This document shows, one piece after another, positions 16,510-26,264 of a DNA stretch of 64,000 nt; position 1 is the first letter of the stretch; every line of letters starts with the position of its first letter. Origin of the DNA: Acinetobacter rudis (GTDB lineage Bacteria; Pseudomonadota; Gammaproteobacteria; Pseudomonadales; Moraxellaceae); assembly GCF_000829675.1 (NCBI RefSeq), contig NZ_BBRX01000020.1, positions 1 through 64,000 on the forward strand, read 5' to 3'. A program made the translations under genes and the position numbers. The notes under the pieces are model-generated. The model was not told where the DNA came from, did no database searches, and was given only the letters and a program-made list of their open reading frames with translations.

Positions 16510-17729
16510 TGAAGCGTGTTGTCGTAACAGGAATGGCAGGTATTACCTCACTCGGTGAAGATGCTGAACAAATTTTTGCTGCCATGTTGGCAGGTAAAAA
16601 TGGCATTCGCTATATGCCCGAATGGGAAATTTACACCGATCTACGCTGTAAAATTGCAGGCCCAGTGACTCAGTTTAATATTCCCAAACACTTCAATCGT
16701 AAAGTGACACGAGGGATGGGCCGTGTGGCCTTGATGTCGGTGATTTGTGCGGAAAATGCGTTGATTGATGCAGGTTTACAAGGACACGACCTGTTAACAA
16801 GTGGCGAGGCTGGTGTAGCTTTTGGTGCTTCGGCAGGTAGTGTTGATGCAGTGCGAGAATTTGGTAGCATGTTGATCGAGCAAGACATGAGTAAGCTCAA
16901 CGCCACCACTTATATTCGTATGATGGCACATACCAGTGCTGTCAATATGAGTGTCTACTTTGGTTTAAAAGGTTTAACGCTGCCAACCTCAAGTGCTTGT
17001 ACCTCTGGTTCTATGGCGATTGGCCAAGCTTATGAAGCAATCAAGTATGGTAAACAAACCTTAATGTTTGCAGGGGGAGCTGATGAGCTCAGTGCAGCAG
17101 GAGCAGCAGTCTTTGATGTGCTACTGGCGACCAGTGGTATGAATCAACAGCCTGAACGTGCTCCTCGACCATTTGATGCTGCTCGTGATGGTTTGGTGGT
17201 CGGTGAAGGTGCAGGCTGTCTGATTTTAGAAGAATATGAACACGCGCAAGCTCGTGGAGCCAAAATCTATGCTGAGATCATTGGTTATGGGAGCAATACT
17301 GATGGTCAACATGTGACACGACCTGATACCCAGATGATGGGGCGTTGCATGGCTTTGGCTCTGAAAGATGCCAACATCACAGCAGATCAAATTGGTTATG
17401 TTAGTGCACATGGCACATCAACAGACCAAGGTGATGTTGCTGAAACACTGGCGACTGCAAAAATTTTAGGCAGAAAACCGATTAGTTCATTGAAGAGCTA
17501 TTTTGGTCATACGCTTGGAGCATGTGGTGCGATTGAAGCATGGCTAAGTATAGAAATGATGCAGCGTAATGCATTTATGCCAACACTTAATTTAGATCAC
17601 ATTGATCCTGAATGTGGTGATTTAGATTATATCGTTGAAAAAGCAAGAAATATGGATGTAGATACCATGATCTCTAACAATTTTGCTTTTGGTGGAATTA
17701 ACACTTCATTAATTTTTAGACGTATTTAA
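16509..17729 (+). CDS. apeR: Beta-ketoacyl synthase II-like enzyme
   Basis: A FabF-type ketosynthase of 406 residues with the full triad: Cys in SSACTSGSMAIG (about residue 164), His in SAHGTSTDQGD (about 301) and His in KSYFGHTLGACGA (about 336). In E. coli ApeR is the second, homodimeric ketosynthase of the pathway, thought to serve starter or early condensation steps. It is the last biosynthetic gene, coupled to apeQ by TAATG. No terminator is seen right after it, so the next small gene may be cotranscribed. Confidence 0.87.
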   Translation: MKRVVVTGMAGITSLGEDAEQIFAAMLAGKNGIRYMPEWEIYTDLRCKIAGPVTQFNIPKHFNRKVTRGMGRVALMSVICAENALIDAGLQGHDLLTSGEAGVAFGASAGSVDAVREFGSMLIEQDMSKLNATTYIRMMAHTSAVNMSVYFGLKGLTLPTSSACTSGSMAIGQAYEAIKYGKQTLMFAGGADELSAAGAAVFDVLLATSGMNQQPERAPRPFDAARDGLVVGEGAGCLILEEYEHAQARGAKIYAEIIGYGSNTDGQHVTRPDTQMMGRCMALALKDANITADQIGYVSAHGTSTDQGDVAETLATAKILGRKPISSLKSYFGHTLGACGAIEAWLSIEMMQRNAFMPTLNLDHIDPECGDLDYIVEKARNMDVDTMISNNFAFGGINTSLIFRRI

Positions 17730-17762
17730 ACGTAGTTGATTTTTATATCGGGGAGACAATTG

Positions 17763-18197
17763 ATGTCAATGAAGAAAATAACACTCGCTTTAGCGCTAGG
17801 TTTGGGCACAATGCTTTCTGCGCATGCTGCAGATAAAGCCTATGATTATGATTTTAAGAGTGCTGTAGATCGTGCTGTTGCAGACGGTTTTTTAGATGGT
17901 TCTGTGAAGTTTTATTTAGCAGGTACACACACTGGTGGAAAACTTTTAAAACCTGGCGTAGTGACCAATAAAAAAACCAATGGTTTTGCTAAGTCGGCTG
18001 AAGGTTCGTGCGATCACGTTTTACGCTCTAACTTGATACAGTTACAAGAAAGTGCGAAAGCCCAAGGTGCAAATGCTGTCACCAATATTGTCAGTTACTT
18101 TAAGGCCAATGAAAGTAAAAGTACCACCACGTACCAATGCTTCAAAGGTACAGCCATTACCAGCGTGGCTTTAAAAGGCGATTTAGTGAAATTTTAA
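17763..18197 (+). CDS. Small exported protein ('excinuclease-like' Acinetobacter family)
   Basis: 144 residues with a clear signal peptide ending at SAHA-ADKAY, so it is periplasmic. The mature part has two cysteines (in GSCDHV and YQCFKG) that could form a disulfide, and a conserved-looking core QGANAVTNIVSYF. Similar proteins are often labelled 'excinuclease ATPase subunit', a name that cannot be right for an exported 12-kDa protein. The start is the ATG at 17763, preceded by GGGGAG; an upstream ATG at 17736 would add residues before the signal peptide. It ends before a good terminator, so it is probably the last gene of the APE transcript. Function unknown. Confidence 0.65.
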   Translation: MSMKKITLALALGLGTMLSAHAADKAYDYDFKSAVDRAVADGFLDGSVKFYLAGTHTGGKLLKPGVVTNKKTNGFAKSAEGSCDHVLRSNLIQLQESAKAQGANAVTNIVSYFKANESKSTTTYQCFKGTAITSVALKGDLVKF

Positions 18198-18233
18198 ATG
18201 AGCTCTAGCGCTTTATCTTAACTCAGTTATATC

Positions 18234-18266
18234 ACCGAGTTCAGTTGATCTGGACTCGGTTTTTTC
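18234..18266 (+). terminator. Intrinsic terminator ending the APE transcript
   Basis: ACCGAGT (18234-18240) pairs with ACTCGGT (18254-18260), followed by six Ts. It lies 37 bases after the last stop codon. Confidence 0.8.
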
Positions 18267-18294
18267 TTATATAGAGAAAAACACTTCTTAAAAC

Positions 18295-18305
18295 TGGTCA
18301 TACCA
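18295..18305. promoter_or_regulatory. Upstream LldR-type operator
   Basis: TGGTCATACCA fits the TNGTNNNACNA motif bound by FadR-subfamily GntR regulators such as LldR. Its centre lies 104 bp before the centre of the second operator, close to ten helical turns, with the predicted promoter between the two. Confidence 0.6.
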
Positions 18306-18331
18306 ATATTAAAAATAAATGCAATTCATTC

Positions 18332-18360
18332 TTGATAAATAGGGTTTATATAAATAATAT
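18332..18360 (+). promoter_or_regulatory. Predicted sigma-70 promoter of lldPRD-dld
   Basis: TTGATA (18332-18337) and TAATAT (18355-18360) are separated by 17 bp. The promoter sits between two LldR-type operators, the same arrangement known for the E. coli lld operon. Confidence 0.6.
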
Positions 18361-18396
18361 GATTGAAAAATGCGGGTTAATTTTGTTTTAAGTAAA

Positions 18397-18411
18397 ATTG
18401 GTATTACCAAT
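18397..18411. promoter_or_regulatory. Downstream LldR-type operator
   Basis: ATTGGTATTACCAAT is a perfect 7-1-7 palindrome matching TNGTNNNACNA. It lies about 37 bp after the -10 hexamer and 71 bp before the lldP start, inside the predicted leader of the transcript, where bound LldR would block transcription. Confidence 0.7.
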
Positions 18412-18467
18412 GTTTGTGGTTATTGCATTTAACCTGTCACTGCTTTTAGCATTTCAAGGAGATGAAA

Positions 18468-20129
18468 ATGCTGCAACAATGGCAACAAATTTATGACCCG
18501 ATGGACAATATTTGGTTTTCGAGTCTGATCTCACTTATTCCAATCGTATTTTTCTTTTTGGCTTTAGCCGTCTTTCGTATGAAAGGCAGTGTGGCAGGAA
18601 GTATTACGGTTCTCTTGGCTTTATTGGTGGCATTATTTGCCTATGGCATGCCAACCAGTATGGCCTTTTCATCACTGGCTTATGGTTTCTTTTATGGACT
18701 ATGGCCAATTGCTTGGATTATTTTAGGCGCATTATTTCTTTATAAAGTTTCGGTTAAAACCGGTCAATTTGAAATTATTCGCGCATCAATTTTATCGCTT
18801 ACGCATGACCAACGCTTACAAATGTTATTGGTGGGCTTTGCTTTTGGTACTTTCTTAGAAGGTGCTGCAGGTTTTGGTGCACCAGTAGCCATTACTGCTG
18901 CACTCTTGGTGGGGCTGGGCTTTAAACCGCTTTATGCAGCAGGTCTATGTTTGATCGCCAATACCGCGCCCGTTGCTTTTGGTGCGATGGGAATTCCGAT
19001 TATCGTTGCAGGGCAGGTGTCTGGTGTCGATACGATGGAAATCAGCCAGATGGTTGGGCGTCAGCTACCCTTTATGGTGCCAATCGTACTGTTCTGGATC
19101 ATGGCGATTATGGATGGCTGGCGTGGTGTAAAAGAAACTTGGCCAGCTGTGGTTGTAGCTGGTGGTTCATTTGCGATTGCACAGTATTTAACATCGAACT
19201 TTTTAGGCCCAGAATTACCTGATATTACTGCTGCGATTGCTTCGATTATTTGTTTAAGTATTTTATTGAAATTTTGGCAGCCTAAACATATTTTCCGTTT
19301 TGATCAAACAGAAGCTGCTGTGAATGCAGAAGCTGAAACAAGTAATAAAAAATATACGATTGCTCAGATCGCTAAAGCATGGTCTCCATTCGCTATTTTA
19401 ACGGTAATGGTGACCATTTGGAGTATTAAACCTTTTAAGGATCTCTTTGCTAAAGGCGGTGCATTACAAGATTGGGTCATCTCAATTGAAGTGCCATTTT
19501 TACATCAAATGATTCAAAAAATGCCACCTGTGGTCAACCAAATTAAAGACTACGATGCGATTTATAAGTTTGATTGGTTCTCTGCAACAGGTACTGCGAT
19601 TATTTTGGCTGCAGTGATCACGATTATTTATTTAAAAATGCAGCCCCGCGAAGCAGTTAAGACATTTGTTGAAACAGCTAAAGAGCTACGCGTACCAGTG
19701 TATTCGATTGGGATGGTGTTATCTTTTGCCTTTATTGCCAATTACTCAGGTATGTCAGCAACCTTGGCTTTAGCTTTGGCACATAGTGGCGATGCCTTTA
19801 CATTTTTCTCACCATTTTTAGGCTGGCTCGGCGTATTCCTGACAGGTTCAGATACCTCTGCCAATGCTTTGTTCTCTGCTTTACAGGCAACTACAGCACA
19901 GCAGATCGGTGTGCCTGAAGTGCTTTTGGTTGCAGCCAATACCAGTGGTGGTGTCACTGGAAAAATGATTTCACCACAGTCCATTGCCATTGCCTGTGCA
20001 GCGGTTGGCCTAGTCGGTAAAGAGTCAGATTTGTTCCGATTTACTGTAAAGCATAGCCTGATCTTTACTGTGATGATTGGCATCATCGTTACGCTACAAG
20101 CCTATGTACTTCCGTGGATGATCCCTTAA
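18468..20129 (+). CDS. lldP: L-lactate permease
   Basis: 553 residues, the normal LldP/GlcA length, with about 12-14 membrane segments. The N-terminus ([19 protein letters not shown]) lines up with E. coli LldP, and [17 protein letters not shown] is the conserved family signature. It imports lactate with protons across the inner membrane. The ribosome binding site AAGGAG (18456-18461) touches an ATG at 18462 but is six bases from the ATG at 18468, so the latter is chosen. It is the first gene of the lldP-lldR-lldD-dld operon. Confidence 0.95.
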   Translation: MLQQWQQIYDPMDNIWFSSLISLIPIVFFFLALAVFRMKGSVAGSITVLLALLVALFAYGMPTSMAFSSLAYGFFYGLWPIAWIILGALFLYKVSVKTGQFEIIRASILSLTHDQRLQMLLVGFAFGTFLEGAAGFGAPVAITAALLVGLGFKPLYAAGLCLIANTAPVAFGAMGIPIIVAGQVSGVDTMEISQMVGRQLPFMVPIVLFWIMAIMDGWRGVKETWPAVVVAGGSFAIAQYLTSNFLGPELPDITAAIASIICLSILLKFWQPKHIFRFDQTEAAVNAEAETSNKKYTIAQIAKAWSPFAILTVMVTIWSIKPFKDLFAKGGALQDWVISIEVPFLHQMIQKMPPVVNQIKDYDAIYKFDWFSATGTAIILAAVITIIYLKMQPREAVKTFVETAKELRVPVYSIGMVLSFAFIANYSGMSATLALALAHSGDAFTFFSPFLGWLGVFLTGSDTSANALFSALQATTAQQIGVPEVLLVAANTSGGVTGKMISPQSIAIACAAVGLVGKESDLFRFTVKHSLIFTVMIGIIVTLQAYVLPWMIP

Positions 20130-20164
20130 AATCAAGAAGCTACTGATATTGAGATAGAAAGATC

Positions 20165-20914
20165 ATGAAAGTTTCTGAAAAAGTGTTGCATAACCTGCGT
20201 GAGTTAATTGAGAACCAACAATTACAAGTAGGTGATCGATTACCTGCGGAGCGCAAACTGTGTGAAACCCTTGGGGTATCACGTGCGAGTTTGCGTGAAG
20301 CCATGCAACATTTGATCAGTCAGGGAATTTTGACGGCAAGGGTTGGGGCAGGGAGCTATTTGCAAAAACTGCCTACACATTGGTCTGAGCAAGGCATTGT
20401 GCAACCGATTAGCCTGTTACTTGAAGCTGATCCTAACTATCGCTTTGATGTACAAGAGGCTCGCGGCACTTTAGAAGGCGGTACAGCATGGTATGCGGCA
20501 CAACGTGCCACACCTGAAGATTTACGCAAAATACGTGCATGTTATGCGCGTATTGCATCGAGTCAAAGCCAAGGCAATGATGCCGAGGCGGCGCGTGCTG
20601 ATGCCGCTTTTCATTTGGCGATTGCAGAAGCTTCACACAACGTGGTGCTGATTCAAATGATGCGCAGCCTTTTTGATTTGTTGCAGCACAATGTTGCGTT
20701 AGCTCGACGTAAGATCTATAGCGAGGCTAAACATTTTGGTCAGTTACAAGACCAGCACTGGGTGGTGATGCAGGCGATTGAACGTGGTGATCCTGAGGCC
20801 GCACGTCAGGCGGTATGTGGGCATATCGAATTTATTATTCAACAAGTACGCAACATCGATGAAGCCGTTGCACGTCAGCAACGCGCCAGTCGTTTAACGA
20901 GGATAGACGAATGA
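20165..20914 (+). CDS. lldR: GntR-family lactate-responsive regulator
   Basis: 249 residues. An N-terminal winged helix (about residues 5-70) includes [21 protein letters not shown], the GntR recognition helix. A FadR-type FCD ligand-binding domain covers about 90-235, with metal-binding residues in [14 protein letters not shown]. It should repress the operon from the two operators upstream of lldP until lactate binds. The stop overlaps the lldD start as ATGA. Confidence 0.93.
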   Translation: MKVSEKVLHNLRELIENQQLQVGDRLPAERKLCETLGVSRASLREAMQHLISQGILTARVGAGSYLQKLPTHWSEQGIVQPISLLLEADPNYRFDVQEARGTLEGGTAWYAAQRATPEDLRKIRACYARIASSQSQGNDAEAARADAAFHLAIAEASHNVVLIQMMRSLFDLLQHNVALARRKIYSEAKHFGQLQDQHWVVMQAIERGDPEAARQAVCGHIEFIIQQVRNIDEAVARQQRASRLTRIDE

Positions 20915-22071
20915 TTATCTCATCTGCATTAGATTACCGCGAGGCAGCTCGTCGTCGCTTGCCTCCATTTTTATTTCATTATATCGATGGCGGCGCTTAT
21001 GCCGAACAAACTCTAAAACGCAATGTTGAAGATCTGGCACAAATTGCACTGAGACAACGTGTGTTAAATGATATGTCGAGCCTAGATTTAAGCACGCAAT
21101 TATTTGACGAACAACTTTCAATGCCTGTTGCTTTATCCCCTGTAGGTTTAACAGGGATGTATGCACGCCGTGGTGAGGTTCAAGCTGCGGTTGCAGCAGA
21201 GCAAAAAGGTATTCCATTTACCCTTTCAACCGTTTCAGTGTGCTCAATCGAAGAAGTCACCGCTGCAATCACTCGACCAATGTGGTTCCAGCTCTATGTA
21301 CTACGTGATCGTGGTTTTATGCGTAATGCTTTGGAGCGTGCTAAAGCTGCGGGCTGTTCAACCTTGGTCTTTACTGTAGATATGCCTGTACCTGGAGCAC
21401 GTTATCGCGATGCTCATTCGGGTATGAGTGGTCCAAATGCCGCAATGCGTCGTTATATGCAATCGGTGATGCACCCACATTGGGCATGGAACGTCGGTTT
21501 ACTGGGTCGCCCGCATGATTTAGGTAATATTTCAAAGTACTTAGGCAAAGAAATTGGTTTAGAAGACTATATCGGTTGGTTAGGAAATAACTTTGATCCA
21601 TCGATTTCATGGAAAGATCTTGAGTGGATTCGTGACGCTTGGGATGGCCCAATGGTGATTAAAGGCATACTTGATCCACAAGATGCCAAAGATGCTGTTG
21701 CTTTTGGTGCGGATGGTATTGTGGTATCGAACCACGGTGGTCGTCAGTTGGATGGTGTTTTGTCTACTGCGCGCGCTTTACCACCGATTGCTGATGCAGT
21801 GAAAGGTGACTTAAAAATCTTAGTCGATTCTGGGATTCGTAGTGGTTTAGATGTAGTGCGTATGTTGGCAATGGGCGCTGATGTTTGTATGTTGGGGCGT
21901 GCTTTTGTTTATGCCTTGGCAGGTGCAGGCGGTGCAGGTGTGAGCAATCTACTTGAACTGATTGATAAAGAAATGCGTGTTGCGATGACATTAACTGGCG
22001 CAAATACCATTGCTGATATCAATTCTGATTGTTTAGTGAAATTAGAGCGCAGTTTAATCACTGGAGCTTAA
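20911..22071 (+). CDS. lldD: FMN-dependent L-lactate dehydrogenase (quinone)
   Basis: 386 residues of the FMN-dependent alpha-hydroxy-acid dehydrogenase family. It has the active-site stretch [13 protein letters not shown], with the catalytic His and substrate-binding Arg, and the FMN-binding [19 protein letters not shown]. It oxidises L-lactate to pyruvate and passes electrons to the membrane quinone pool. It starts inside the lldR stop and is 10 residues shorter than the E. coli enzyme, with no motif missing. Confidence 0.95.
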   Translation: MIISSALDYREAARRRLPPFLFHYIDGGAYAEQTLKRNVEDLAQIALRQRVLNDMSSLDLSTQLFDEQLSMPVALSPVGLTGMYARRGEVQAAVAAEQKGIPFTLSTVSVCSIEEVTAAITRPMWFQLYVLRDRGFMRNALERAKAAGCSTLVFTVDMPVPGARYRDAHSGMSGPNAAMRRYMQSVMHPHWAWNVGLLGRPHDLGNISKYLGKEIGLEDYIGWLGNNFDPSISWKDLEWIRDAWDGPMVIKGILDPQDAKDAVAFGADGIVVSNHGGRQLDGVLSTARALPPIADAVKGDLKILVDSGIRSGLDVVRMLAMGADVCMLGRAFVYALAGAGGAGVSNLLELIDKEMRVAMTLTGANTIADINSDCLVKLERSLITGA

Positions 22072-22099
22072 GGTACGCGTCAAACAAGGAGTCAATTCG

Positions 22100-23821
22100 A
22101 TGTCGGCAGTATTTAATCCAACACAGACCTTAGCACAGTTGCAAGAGATCGTCGGTTCACGTCATGTCTTAACCAAAGATCAGGACACTCGTCTGTATCG
22201 ACAAGGACGACGCTTTGGTGAAGGTAAAGTCTTTGCTGTAGTGAGTCCCGGAAGTTTATGGGAGCAATGGCAGGTTTTACAAGTCGCTATTGCAGCGGAC
22301 TGTATTGTATTGATGCAAGCTGCGAATACTGGATTGACAGGTGGTTCTACACCTTTTGGCGATGATTATGATCGTCCAATTATCTTGATGAGCACCCGAC
22401 GATTACAGGTCATTCATGTGATTAATGAGGGTGAGCAGGTGCTGTGCTTGGCGGGGGCAACTCTAGACGCCTTGGAGAAACAACTCGCACCTTATAATCG
22501 TGAGCCACATTCGGTGATTGGCTCATCCTGTATTGGTGCTTCGGTTCTTGGTGGAGTATGTAATAACTCAGGTGGGGCATTGGTTCGCCGTGGTCCTGCT
22601 TATACCGAGCTTGCTTTATATGCCCAAGTAGATGAGCAAGGACAGCTGCAGTTAGTGAATCACTTGGGGATCGAGTTGGGAGAGTGCCCTGAAGATATTC
22701 TCAATAATTTAGAGCATAAAAATTTCACACCCAACCAAATTATCAATGATGCTTCACGTCATGCCTCAGACCAACGTTATGCTCATGATGTTACTCAAGT
22801 CGATGCAGATACACCGGCACGTTTTAATGCTGATCCGAGTCGTTTATTTGAAGCCTCAGGTTCAGCTGGTAAAGTCTGTGTCTTTGCCGTGCGTTTAGAT
22901 AGTTTTGAAAAACTAGCCAGCCAAGTGTTTTATATTGGTAGTAACCAACAAGATGATTTAACAGCTATTCGCCGTTTTTTATTGACAGAGTTAGCCCGTT
23001 TGCCAATCGCGGGTGAATACGTTCATCGCACCGCTTATGATATCGGCGCTGAATACGGCAAAGACACTTTTTTATTTATTGAAAAGTTTGGCACAGCCAA
23101 AGTGCCAGCAGCATTTGCCTTTAAAGATAAAGTTGATGGTGTGCTAAGTAAATGGGGTATGGCAGGACTTAGTGACAAGGTCTTACAGATGGTCAGTAAA
23201 TTAATGCCCATGCATTTACCGAAACGAATGAATCAATTTCGTGATCGTTATGAACACCATTTAATTTTAAGAGTTGAAGATCAAGATGCGGCTCAGGTTG
23301 AAGCATTTTTATCAGATTATTTTAAGCCTGAGACAACGACCATTTCACAGTCAAGACAACTTGGCGATTATTTCCACTGTACAGCTGAAGAAGGGCGGAA
23401 AGCCTTTTTGCATCGTTTTGCCATAGCGGGTGCGGCTATTCGTTACCGCGATACGCATAAAAGTGAAGTTGAAGATATTGTGGCCTTGGATATCGCTTTA
23501 GCACGTAATGATCGTGACTGGTTAGAAAGTCTGCCAGCAGAACTTGAAGAAGCAATAATTCATAAACTGTATTATGGTCACTTTTTATGCCATGTTTTCC
23601 ATCAGGACTATATCGTGAAAAAGGGTGTAGACCCAATGGCGATGGAACATGCGATGTGGAAACTTCTGGATCAGCGTGGAGCAGAATATCCAGCAGAGCA
23701 TAATGTTGGACATTTATATTTAGCCAAACCTGCTTTGAAACAACATTATCAAAAACTTGACCCATGTAATTGTTTTAATGTGGGTATTGGCCAAACCTCC
23801 AAACTCAAACATTGGAGATAG
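22100..23821 (+). CDS. dld: FAD-dependent D-lactate dehydrogenase (quinone)
   Basis: 573 residues, matching the E. coli Dld length. The N-terminal half is a PCMH-type FAD-binding domain (AANTGLTGGSTPFG and GSSCIGASVLGGVCNNSGGAL). The C-terminal half has the membrane-binding and cap regions, ending with EHNVGHLYLAKPALKQHY. It oxidises D-lactate to pyruvate at the inner membrane. AAGGAG lies before the ATG, 28 bases after lldD. With lldD it lets the cell use both lactate isomers. Confidence 0.94.
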   Translation: MSAVFNPTQTLAQLQEIVGSRHVLTKDQDTRLYRQGRRFGEGKVFAVVSPGSLWEQWQVLQVAIAADCIVLMQAANTGLTGGSTPFGDDYDRPIILMSTRRLQVIHVINEGEQVLCLAGATLDALEKQLAPYNREPHSVIGSSCIGASVLGGVCNNSGGALVRRGPAYTELALYAQVDEQGQLQLVNHLGIELGECPEDILNNLEHKNFTPNQIINDASRHASDQRYAHDVTQVDADTPARFNADPSRLFEASGSAGKVCVFAVRLDSFEKLASQVFYIGSNQQDDLTAIRRFLLTELARLPIAGEYVHRTAYDIGAEYGKDTFLFIEKFGTAKVPAAFAFKDKVDGVLSKWGMAGLSDKVLQMVSKLMPMHLPKRMNQFRDRYEHHLILRVEDQDAAQVEAFLSDYFKPETTTISQSRQLGDYFHCTAEEGRKAFLHRFAIAGAAIRYRDTHKSEVEDIVALDIALARNDRDWLESLPAELEEAIIHKLYYGHFLCHVFHQDYIVKKGVDPMAMEHAMWKLLDQRGAEYPAEHNVGHLYLAKPALKQHYQKLDPCNCFNVGIGQTSKLKHWR

Positions 23822-23950
23822 ATTCAACTTTTAGCCTTCTGCTGAACCAGTAGATGGCTTTATGTTGGTATATTTTAAATTCTACGCTGAACAGTGGAAT
23901 GTCAAACTGACTTATGACAAGATGATTCAGATTCTCTTTTTAGTCAAAAT

Positions 23951-24187
23951 ATGAAAAAAATATTATTGCTTTTGATACCTTTTGGCCTAGTCAGTTGTGC
24001 AACTTTAGATCTGGGTGGTTCATGTAATTTTAAAGAAGTACCTGCAAAATACCGCAGGGATCAGGGCAAATTGGTCATTGATCTTGAAACACGAAAACCC
24101 ATCGTCAATCCGCGTTATCAACAATACTTAAAATGCTATCCTGACCATGAGAAAAAACCTCAAGTGACTTTATCAAATTTTAGGTAA
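23951..24187 (+). CDS. Small lipoprotein of unknown function
   Basis: 78 residues with a signal peptide ending in the lipobox LVSC (Cys about residue 16). The short mature part has two further cysteines (GSCNF and LKCYP). It is not a family I can name. It ends exactly where the sequence of a decayed gene begins in another frame, so it may be either a complete small lipoprotein or the surviving front of a broken longer one. It lies on the same strand as dld, 129 bp downstream. Confidence 0.55.
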   Translation: MKKILLLLIPFGLVSCATLDLGGSCNFKEVPAKYRRDQGKLVIDLETRKPIVNPRYQQYLKCYPDHEKKPQVTLSNFR

Positions 24188-24541
24188 AACCGATGCTTTG
24201 AGTGGTCAGCGTGAAACTAAACCCAATGGTGGATATATCGCAAGTCACTTTGCCACAGTCGATCATAGTCGTAGGATTAGACAAGAGATCTTTTTTGATC
24301 AAGGTATTCAACCATTTGTTAAAGATTTTTTGCAGATATAAATAAAAATCAAGGTCAGTTTGAGAAAAAGACCATCGATGGAATCGAGTATATCCAAGGT
24401 CAAACTGGTCAGGGGGAGCGAAGGATCTACATCGTCAAAGCGCTAATTAAGCAATATATATCTGTTGTTATGTATAGCAGTGGGCAGCCCATCAAAAATA
24501 CTGAATTCACTCAGTTGCTTACAGAGTTGAATTCAATCTAG
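24183..24541 (+). pseudogene. Frameshifted remnant of an unknown gene
   Basis: Two open segments in different frames read as one protein when joined. The first (24183-24341) ends ...DQGIQPFVKDFLQI then stop. The second runs to the TAG at 24539-24541 through QFEKKTIDGIEYIQGQTGQG and IKQYISVVMYSSG. A single indel in the run TTTTTTGCAGATATA (about 24325-24340) explains the break. No start codon or ribosome binding site is evident. The family is unrecognised; if one more frameshift near 24180 is allowed, it could be the lost C-terminal part of the small lipoprotein upstream. Confidence 0.5.
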
Positions 24542-24592
24542 TCAATTTTCATCCCTAGATTGAGCATCACACTAGGCTTTTGTTTGAAGCGT

Positions 24593-26122
24593 TTATGAGT
24601 TTTTAATACGCTCAACCAGCTGCTTTAAACGTTTCACGCCATCAATTAACTGCTCTTCATTATGTGCTGCAAAGCCCAACAGTAATGCTTGGTCTGTACT
24701 TGGCTGTTGGCGATAACGTGATAATGACTGGAGTCCAAGGTTGTATTCTTGACAGCGTTCAATGATGTTTTGTTCAGTTAAGCCCTCAGGCAAATAGCAG
24801 ATTAGATGAATTGCGGAGTCATCGACTTGTACTTTAAATTGAGGGAGATATTGCTTTAAAGCAGCAATCAAAGTCTGTTGACGCTGGTAACAGGCCTTAC
24901 GGACACGACGTACATGACGTGCATAATGCCCCTCAGTGATAAATAGATGTAAAGTGGCTTGTTCCAAATACCCAGTCCGCGTATCGGCATAGTACTTAGC
25001 CAGTTTAAAGGCGTGAATAAGTTGAGGTGGAACGACTAAAAAGCCTAAACGAAATTCGGGATACATCATTTTAGAAAAAGTACCGGCATAGATTACACGC
25101 TGTTGCTGATCTAAACCTTGTAAGGCTTGGATCGGGCGGGCGTTGTAGCGAAATTCGCTATTATAGTCATCTTCAAATATCCACAGCTGTTTTTTAGCTG
25201 CCCAGTCCAGTAACAACAGGCGTCGTTGCAAGCTTAAAGTACCACCAAGTGGGTATTGATGTGAGGGTGCGGTAAAGAGCAATTTGGTGTTGGGATATTG
25301 CTGCATGGCAGATTCAATATGCATACCATGCTGATCTCCCATCACTGGATGAACCACAGCACCCGCAGACTGAAAAACACCTAAGGCTCCATCGTATCCA
25401 GGTTCATCTAAACAGACCTCATCACCCGCTTGAAGCAAAACTTTGGCCGCCAAATTCATCGCTTGTTGTGTTCCATTCACGATTAATATTTGTGAGGCAT
25501 CACAGTTTAAGCCACGTGTCGTACTCACATATTGAGCAATACTTTGACGAAGTGGTTCGAAGCCAAAAGCATCTTGGGCGAGGTGTGACCAGTGGCGATA
25601 GTGACGCCAAGCACGGCCCAATAAACGACCCCAAAGTTGTTCGGGGAATAAATCATTACACCCGACACCGATACTAAAAACTTTATGGCTACTAGGTCGT
25701 GGTAATACTTTGTTCCATAAAGTATCGAGATGCTGCATTTGTGGGTTCAGCGGCAATGGATTATTCGCAATTGTTTGTGCGGATAACTCTTGAGTCTGTA
25801 CGCTATCGATTAACTCATCAGGAATGTTCTGTGCAACATAGGTTCCAGATCCAGCACGACTGACCAAGTAGCCTTCATCAATCAAACGTTCAAAACCTGC
25901 CAAGACCGAATTGCGGGAGATTGACATCATTTCAGCAAGACTACGACTGGAGGGGAGTTTACTGCCTGGCCGTACATTTCCACTGAGAATCTGTTGTTTT
26001 AGTGCTTGATAAAACTGTTGATGAATTTTGCCGTGCTGCAATAACAGATGTGGAAACTCGACTAGGGTTTGATTTTTTTTGGCCTTAGTTTGCTTGTTTT
26101 TCACTGTGTTATTGTTCGACAT
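24593..26122 (-). CDS. MocR-type regulator (GntR winged helix plus aminotransferase domain)
   Basis: 509 residues. The GntR-type winged helix lies at about 30-100 (LPSSRSLAEMMSISRNSVLAGFERL). A fold-type I PLP aminotransferase-like domain follows, at about 125-500. The PLP lysine is in AGTFSKMMYPEFRLGF and the Asp of IFEDDYNSEFRY contacts the cofactor ring. MocR proteins sense PLP or amino compounds and control a neighbouring gene. It is divergent from an acetyltransferase gene 142 bp away, the likely target. PdxR is one member, but no pdx gene is next to it. Confidence 0.88.
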   Translation of the reverse strand: MSNNNTVKNKQTKAKKNQTLVEFPHLLLQHGKIHQQFYQALKQQILSGNVRPGSKLPSSRSLAEMMSISRNSVLAGFERLIDEGYLVSRAGSGTYVAQNIPDELIDSVQTQELSAQTIANNPLPLNPQMQHLDTLWNKVLPRPSSHKVFSIGVGCNDLFPEQLWGRLLGRAWRHYRHWSHLAQDAFGFEPLRQSIAQYVSTTRGLNCDASQILIVNGTQQAMNLAAKVLLQAGDEVCLDEPGYDGALGVFQSAGAVVHPVMGDQHGMHIESAMQQYPNTKLLFTAPSHQYPLGGTLSLQRRLLLLDWAAKKQLWIFEDDYNSEFRYNARPIQALQGLDQQQRVIYAGTFSKMMYPEFRLGFLVVPPQLIHAFKLAKYYADTRTGYLEQATLHLFITEGHYARHVRRVRKACYQRQQTLIAALKQYLPQFKVQVDDSAIHLICYLPEGLTEQNIIERCQEYNLGLQSLSRYRQQPSTDQALLLGFAAHNEEQLIDGVKRLKQLVERIKNS

Positions 26123-26264
26123 GTTGCACTCTGCCCTATGTGATATATCTTGGAAAAATTAAAAGTGGTACTGATAAATATATAAAAAGTGTACCTTAAA
26201 TAGAGCCAATATTGTGACTAAGCTATAACAAATTTAAATCGTTAAGCACACTGAGGAAGAGAAC

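Noticed and set aside
23832-23859. Imperfect hairpin after dld as a terminator
   Set aside because: The stem has mismatches and only a short T-run follows, so it is not strong enough to list as a feature.
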